Position numbers and translations under genes: made by a program. From positions 1 to 28,450 of the forward strand of contig CALESE010000182.1 of assembly GCA_937907205.1 (NCBI GenBank): a DNA stretch of 28,450 bases, written 5' to 3'. This DNA is from an uncultured Romboutsia sp. Lineage in GTDB: Bacteria; Bacillota; Clostridia; Peptostreptococcales; Peptostreptococcaceae. Of the stretch, positions 23,950-28,450 are shown piece by piece (positions within the stretch are counted from its first letter, which is position 1; each line of letters begins with the position of its first letter). The notes under the pieces were generated by a model. That model was not told where the DNA came from. It worked only from the letters and a program-made list of their open reading frames with translations, and did no database searches.

Positions 23950-25269
23950 TTATATTTCTCTAATCTTCTTTATAATTTTAAATGTAGAATCTGGTTGTTC
24001 TTCATATTTGTATACTTCTTTTATTCCATCAGATTGTGTAATATCAGTTATAGTTATTTCTTCATTTTTTTGATTAATATCTAAAATATCAAAGTTATTA
24101 TCTTCTATGAAATCTTCCATCTCTTTTAGATCTTGAAATATTCTATCTGTTAATAATATATCATAATTTTCTTTTAATATATCTTCCTCTATTTTATTAT
24201 CTAATAAGTCCGTAGTTATTATAGAAGCTGCAACTGATACTTCATCTTCATCCTCTTCACTGTCTGCTATTAATGAACTTACTTCTGCTTTTAAATCTTC
24301 ATCTGTTATTAATTCACAAGCAGCATATAAATCATTATAATCTTCTGCATTCATCATCATATCAACTATTTCTTGATAAGATGTTTCTTCTTCACTAAGT
24401 ATTTTTGTATCCTTATCATATGATTCTTTTAAATTAAAAGGTTCAAATATTTCTCCTAATTCTATTAAATCTTTAGCTTTATCTGATAAACTTGATTTCC
24501 ATTCATTAAATTCTAACATTTTATCTGTATATAGAAAATAAGTTTTAGTATAAATATCATATGCTCTATTATAATTATCATCTAAACTATCTGATTCATT
24601 CAATTCTTTCATAGGAAATTCTTCCTCAACCCAATCCCAAAATTCATCTTCGCTTTCATATGCTTTGTCATGTTCTGTCATCCATAATGCTATTCTTTCA
24701 TCTTTATTCATATTTTGTATATCATCATAATATAATTGATGATCTTCAGTTAATTTGTTTTCTACTAATTTATTATTACTTACTTTAACTTCTTCTGATG
24801 CATTTAATTCTTCTTTCTCTGTATCAGTTTCTTCTTTCTCTGTGTCAGTTTCTTCAATATCATTTTGTGTTTCAGTGTTATCGATTATTTCAGTTTTTGT
24901 ATCTTCTATAGCATCCTCTTCAGATTCAATTTTTCCTTTCATTACAAATCCATCAGGAGTTTCTAAACATATAGGGCATGTATCTCCTGATTGGAATAAA
25001 TCTTTTTCTACAAAAGTACTTCCACATCTTGGACAGGTTTGAACATATTGACCAATATAATCTTTATCAAATGGTACTCTTCCTTCAGGTGTATCTTGTA
25101 CAATTTCTTGAGCTTTTTCTATAACTTCATCATATTCATCACTTGTTATTTCAGGATCTGTTATAACTAATATATCATCAATAACTCCTTCTACATTTTC
25201 ATCATCTGGTAAATCATCATATAATGCTTTTATAGTTGCTTCAGTTAAAGATAAATTTTTATTACTCAT
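23950..25269 (-). CDS. Acidic protein with zinc ribbon (439 aa)
   Basis: Very Glu/Asp-rich soluble protein. Residues C79-x2-C82 and C98-x2-C101 (TCPRCGSTF...TCPICLETP) form a zinc ribbon. A following low-complexity stretch carries two tandem copies of EETDTEK, encoded by a 21-nt direct repeat (24813-24854). L223-N-E-S and L280-K-E-S tetrads match the LxE|S sites cut by T4-type prohead proteases, so an internal or scaffold-like virion role is possible but inferred. I start at the ATG at 25269 (RBS GGAGG, 12 nt) because the ATG at 25281 abuts the RBS. It follows the 308-aa gene by 20 nt, probably one operon. Confidence 0.8.
   Translation of the reverse strand: MSNKNLSLTEATIKALYDDLPDDENVEGVIDDILVITDPEITSDEYDEVIEKAQEIVQDTPEGRVPFDKDYIGQYVQTCPRCGSTFVEKDLFQSGDTCPICLETPDGFVMKGKIESEEDAIEDTKTEIIDNTETQNDIEETDTEKEETDTEKEELNASEEVKVSNNKLVENKLTEDHQLYYDDIQNMNKDERIALWMTEHDKAYESEDEFWDWVEEEFPMKELNESDSLDDNYNRAYDIYTKTYFLYTDKMLEFNEWKSSLSDKAKDLIELGEIFEPFNLKESYDKDTKILSEEETSYQEIVDMMMNAEDYNDLYAACELITDEDLKAEVSSLIADSEEDEDEVSVAASIITTDLLDNKIEEDILKENYDILLTDRIFQDLKEMEDFIEDNNFDILDINQKNEEITITDITQSDGIKEVYKYEEQPDSTFKIIKKIREI
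24813..24854 (-). repeat. 21-nt tandem repeat, two copies, coding EETDTEK
   Basis: Two adjacent 21-nt units differing at one base within the acidic zinc-ribbon gene. It adds or removes seven residues without changing frame. Confidence 0.8.
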
Positions 25270-25289
25270 TTTACAATTCATCCTCCTTA

Positions 25290-26216
25290 TTATTTTAAAT
25301 TTTTTATATTATTTAATATATCTTCCATTATATTTAAAGTTTTTGTTGTTATTTCAAAATTACCACTAGCAAAAGCTTTTAAAGGTTGGTCAGGATTATT
25401 TATTGTTATTATTATTTGTCCTCCTTGATCTCCTAATAATATACTACTTTGACTTTCTCCATTATCAAATGATACTTGTACATTATATCCTTTATCTGAT
25501 AATGTATTAAATAAATTTGATGTTTTTATTATTATTTTTCCATTTTTAGAATCAGCATCAAATTCATTATTAGAAAACATAGAACTTATTACACTGGCGC
25601 TTTTAGTATTTTCTTCTTTTAATCTTGTTTTAACATTTTCTGTTTTTATAATATTTTTATTTTCAAATATAATACTTGTATTACCATTATCTAAATTAAA
25701 TAATTTTTTAACTTTTATATAAGCTTTTCTTAACATATCTTGATTTAATATTTTATCATATCCTAATTCTTTAGGAACTTCTATTTCAAATAATCCATTT
25801 TTTATTTCATGAGCATTATTTGCTACATATTGAGTAAAACTATTTAATAAATCTTCATTAGCAAATTCATTTTCTTCTTTTTTAGATTCTAGTTTAACTT
25901 CATAAGCATCTATATTATCTATAACTGGTTTATCTTTAAATTTAGTTACTAAATTATCTCTAAATGCTAATTTGAAGTTATTTAAATTTTCATTAATCCA
26001 TAATTCTACTGCATCTATTTCATCTACAGCTCCATCTCCAATATTATTTTCTATTTCTTTACATATTTGCTTTTGAGCTTCTTTGGTTGGTATTCCATAT
26101 TCATCTAATTTGAAATAACTAGGAGCTTCAGCATATGTAGGATCATTTTTAGTTGTAAACCAGATATCTTGATCTTCTAATGATGCAAATAATATATCTA
26201 AAATATTTTCATTCAT
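25290..26216 (-). CDS. Unknown acidic protein (308 aa)
   Basis: Starts MNENILDILFASLEDQDIWF. The first half is helical and acidic; the second half has beta-rich stretches (KNGKIIIKTSNLF, GGQIIITINNPDQP). No recognised family. The ATG at 26216 is preferred: AAAGG lies 13 nt before it, whereas the ATGs at 26228 and 26237 have no properly spaced RBS, and the latter is only 8 nt from the promoter motif. It heads a unit with the 439-aa gene. A virion-internal or assembly role is possible from its neighbours only. Confidence 0.75.
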   Translation of the reverse strand: MNENILDILFASLEDQDIWFTTKNDPTYAEAPSYFKLDEYGIPTKEAQKQICKEIENNIGDGAVDEIDAVELWINENLNNFKLAFRDNLVTKFKDKPVIDNIDAYEVKLESKKEENEFANEDLLNSFTQYVANNAHEIKNGLFEIEVPKELGYDKILNQDMLRKAYIKVKKLFNLDNGNTSIIFENKNIIKTENVKTRLKEENTKSASVISSMFSNNEFDADSKNGKIIIKTSNLFNTLSDKGYNVQVSFDNGESQSSILLGDQGGQIIITINNPDQPLKAFASGNFEITTKTLNIMEDILNNIKNLK

Positions 26217-26245
26217 AATTATTATCATACCTTTCATAATATACT

Positions 26246-26258
26246 AATAATATTTTAC
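26246..26258 (-). promoter_or_regulatory. Late-promoter-like motif GTAAAATATTATT
   Basis: Exact 11-mer on the coding strand, 29 nt before the ATG at 26216 and 18 nt after the stop of the 96-aa gene. Confidence 0.55.
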
Positions 26259-26276
26259 AAAAATATATTTATTAAG

Positions 26277-26567
26277 TTATCTATTTAATCGATTAACCCA
26301 ATCAAATAAATATGCAGCTAATTTATAATTAACTGTTTTAGGATATTGTTTTACTAGAATATTTGTTTTAATTGCAAATTCCATATTCCAAAAATTATAT
26401 CCTATAACATAAGTTTGATCTTTACAAAATGCTACTTTAATAAATTGATTTGCTCTACCAAAATTTATTAATATATAGTCATTACTATTTCTAGCGTTTT
26501 TAATTTTATTTTCTAAATCATTCAATAATAGTTTTTGCTTGGGAGGTAAATTAATAATATGCTTCAT
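26277..26567 (-). CDS. Unknown small basic protein (96 aa)
   Basis: Starts MKHIINLPPKQKLLLNDLENK; contains GRANQFIKVAFCKDQTYVIG and ends LAAYLFDWVNRLNR. Soluble, basic, no recognised family. RBS AAGGAGG lies 8 nt before the ATG, 17 nt after the stop of the large acidic gene, so the two are co-transcribed. Confidence 0.7.
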   Translation of the reverse strand: MKHIINLPPKQKLLLNDLENKIKNARNSNDYILINFGRANQFIKVAFCKDQTYVIGYNFWNMEFAIKTNILVKQYPKTVNYKLAAYLFDWVNRLNR

Positions 26568-26584
26568 ATTAATAACCCTCCTTT

Positions 26585-28450
26585 TTATTGAATATCTACA
26601 TCTGTAATTTCTATAATAGCTTTATATAAATCTTTAATTTCAAAAGTAATTGTATACATATCCTCTTCATCAAATATTACAACTTCTTGTAACTCATCTG
26701 AATCCATATTATATAAATCACTAGTTAATAGATATACTTCATTATATTTACCAAATATACCTTGAAGAATAGTATTGAATTCTCCTACAGATAAATCTTG
26801 TCCTATTCTATCTTGTAATAAGTCTAGTATAGTAGTATCTTCCTCAATTTCTTCAGCTTGTTCTTCTGGTATTTCTTCAGCTTGTTCTTTTTCACTTTCT
26901 ACATTTTTTGTTTCATCTTCAATAATATTTTCAGCTTCTTGTAATTTTTTTGTTTTATTTTCTTCTAATTTTCCATTATATATTTCAAAATCTGATATAT
27001 CTGTATCAGCAACATAGTCTAGATATTCCTCTTCAGAATCAAAAGATTCAATTACTCCACTAGATAAATAATCAAACAAGGCTTCTAATTTATTAGCATT
27101 TTTGAATTTATTAATTATATTTAAAGCTTCTTCATTTTCTTCATAATCAACTTCAATAGGATTAACTCCAAAAATTTCAGTCCAATAATATAAACTTTTT
27201 TCACTAAATTCTTTATTATTTAATTGCATATTATCTACCTCCTCCTTTTTTATTGAAAATGTGTTATCTAATATTTCATCCATAGATTTATCAGATAGTC
27301 CCATATCTTTAAATACATCTGGTTTTTTAACTTTTTCATATATTGCATTTAATATTTCTTCTTCATCTTCTCCTGTTTGCATACATCTAGCTGATACTAT
27401 TCCTTGTAAATCAGAAGTGTCGATATTATCAAAATCATTAACTAAATCATTAATGAATTCTTCTTTACTTATTATAGAGGTTGATTCATTTAATTTTTTA
27501 GATTCTTCAACTTTTACTAATGCTTTATCAAAATAATCTTTTATTTTTTCAATATCTCCATCCCAACCATCTTTTTTCATTCTATTAAATATATCACTTA
27601 CTTTTTGAATATCTAAATTTTTTACTAACTCTATTAAATTATCAGATTCTAAGTATTTTGCTTCTTTTTTATTTTCCATGCTATTTATAAAAATATTCAA
27701 TAAAGCCTTATATGTTTTAATTGCTTGAGATTCATCCATACCCATTTCTTCTAATTGATGAACTATATCATTTTGAATATTGATATCATTTGTTATTGAT
27801 TCTTCTTTTTTAGTATATTTTTTAGTTAATTGATCAAATTTATCTTTTAATTTTTGTAATATAGCTTCAGCTTCTAGTGTAGCATATCCATCAGTATTAT
27901 TTAAAAATTCTTCTATATTAGCTAAATCATCTTCTATATCTTCTTTATTAGATTCTGTTATCTTTTTATTTTCTCTTAAATCAGATACTCCTTTTATTTC
28001 TTTTATTCCTTTATAATTATCTTTTTCTGTTTTATTTAATGAATAAAATACTTTAATATAACTATCTTCATTATTTATATCTGTATAAATTACATAAGCA
28101 TTATCTCCAGAACCACCATATTGCTCCATTTTATATTTGATACCATCAATTTCTACTTCATCAGGTAAATCTCCTAAATTTTGAAAATATTTTTGTAATT
28201 CCTTATCATTTGAAAATCCATCAAAATTAATACTTTCTATCTTTTTATTTTGTTTAGATTCATTTAATTCAGCTTCATATTCTTCTGAATCATCAAAATA
28301 ATCTTCAACTACATTACATAAATTTTCAATATAAGTATTCATATAATTAAAATTTCCATCATTATCATCCATTTCAGATTTTAAATCATATAAATTTTCT
28401 AATAATAAATCACTTAAATTTTCACTAGAAATATTAATAAGTACATCTTC
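26585..28450 (-). CDS. Large acidic protein, N-terminus outside the window (at least 621 aa)
   Basis: The frame is open through position 28450. The first internal Met (28372) has no RBS and is preceded in frame by a plausible helical peptide (EDVLINISSENLSDLLLENL), so the gene begins beyond the window. The protein is strongly acidic and helical, with repeated Lys/Glu-rich linkers and LNES (twice) and ITES tetrads, about residues 36-39, 138-141 and 294-297 counted from Met 28372. These match LxE|S / IxE|S prohead-protease sites. A 19-nt direct repeat (26848-26866 and 26872-26890) encodes two AEEI-type units near the C-terminus. Scaffold or internal virion protein is inferred; no family recognised. 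Confidence 0.8.
   Translation of the reverse strand, partial: EDVLINISSENLSDLLLENLYDLKSEMDDNDGNFNYMNTYIENLCNVVEDYFDDSEEYEAELNESKQNKKIESINFDGFSNDKELQKYFQNLGDLPDEVEIDGIKYKMEQYGGSGDNAYVIYTDINNEDSYIKVFYSLNKTEKDNYKGIKEIKGVSDLRENKKITESNKEDIEDDLANIEEFLNNTDGYATLEAEAILQKLKDKFDQLTKKYTKKEESITNDINIQNDIVHQLEEMGMDESQAIKTYKALLNIFINSMENKKEAKYLESDNLIELVKNLDIQKVSDIFNRMKKDGWDGDIEKIKDYFDKALVKVEESKKLNESTSIISKEEFINDLVNDFDNIDTSDLQGIVSARCMQTGEDEEEILNAIYEKVKKPDVFKDMGLSDKSMDEILDNTFSIKKEEVDNMQLNNKEFSEKSLYYWTEIFGVNPIEVDYEENEEALNIINKFKNANKLEALFDYLSSGVIESFDSEEEYLDYVADTDISDFEIYNGKLEENKTKKLQEAENIIEDETKNVESEKEQAEEIPEEQAEEIEEDTTILDLLQDRIGQDLSVGEFNTILQGIFGKYNEVYLLTSDLYNMDSDELQEVVIFDEEDMYTITFEIKDLYKAIIEITDVDIQ

Noticed and set aside
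3434..27536. Plus-strand open frames of 60-110 codons inside the long minus-strand genes (for example 3434-3676, 11589-11915, 24755-25042, 27261-27536)
   Set aside because: They are antisense to clear genes, have no RBS, and translate to low-complexity Ile/Ser/Tyr-rich peptides expected from the opposite strand of AT-rich coding DNA.
1..28450. Stop-codon reassignment, as in some gut phages
   Set aside because: Genes end in TAA, TAG (22609) and TGA (5558) with normal downstream signals, and no long frame is systematically broken by one stop type.

Overview
This window looks like part of a large tailed bacteriophage genome infecting a low-GC Gram-positive (Bacillota, Clostridia-like) host. The evidence is direct: very AT-rich DNA, tightly packed genes that all lie on the minus strand, strong AGGAGG-type ribosome-binding sites, a Gram-positive endolysin (GH25 muramidase + CW_7 + three LysM), an LLH-type holin, several long tail-fibre or adhesin-like proteins and two HNH endonucleases. 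TAA, TAG and TGA all serve as stops, so the standard bacterial code applies. I saw no tRNA, rRNA, CRISPR array, integrase or transposase. The species and the phage lineage cannot be fixed from the sequence alone.

Layout in transcription order (high to low coordinates). 23.9-28.45 kb: acidic, lysine/glutamate-rich proteins of unknown function, one with a zinc ribbon, carrying LxE|S tetrads that resemble T4-type prohead-protease sites. 18.7-23.9 kb: a small membrane protein, a short receptor-binding-like protein, a coiled-coil protein, a nucleotidyltransferase-metallophosphoesterase fusion, two zinc-ribbon proteins and several small unknowns. 7.3-18.6 kb: a virion surface block with a short receptor-binding-like protein, a 1091-aa fibre, a 657-aa fibre split from its C-terminus by a frameshift, an 843-aa protein with eight cadherin/Ig-like repeats, and an 812-aa protein with a complete dockerin-type Ca2+-binding pair. 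5.5-7.25 kb: an inserted homing-endonuclease island. 0.5-5.3 kb: holin, a 770-aa fibre paralogous to the split one, a third short receptor-binding-like protein, a 30-codon ORF coupled to the endolysin, and the endolysin. The start of another gene occupies 1-379.

Expression signals are unusually legible. The 11-mer GTAAAATATTA occurs at least six times exactly, with two variants, always on the coding strand, and usually 25-52 nt before a start codon. It looks like a phage promoter, probably late. Several copies directly follow, or are built into, a terminator hairpin, which would insulate each unit. A second signal, CCCGTTAYAT plus an extended -10, precedes two other genes.

The most noteworthy feature is a three-member family of short proteins that share an N-terminal KY(L/A)KDEN..I..PIT anchor and have different C-termini. 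One member has a G7 tract in its reading frame where either one-base slip gives early termination. A second has a G10 tract and hairpin just before its RBS. The third seems to start at an AUA codon. Together with the dockerin and the cadherin-like repeats, this suggests a phage that varies its surface adhesins and may attach to cohesin-bearing or carbohydrate-rich surfaces.
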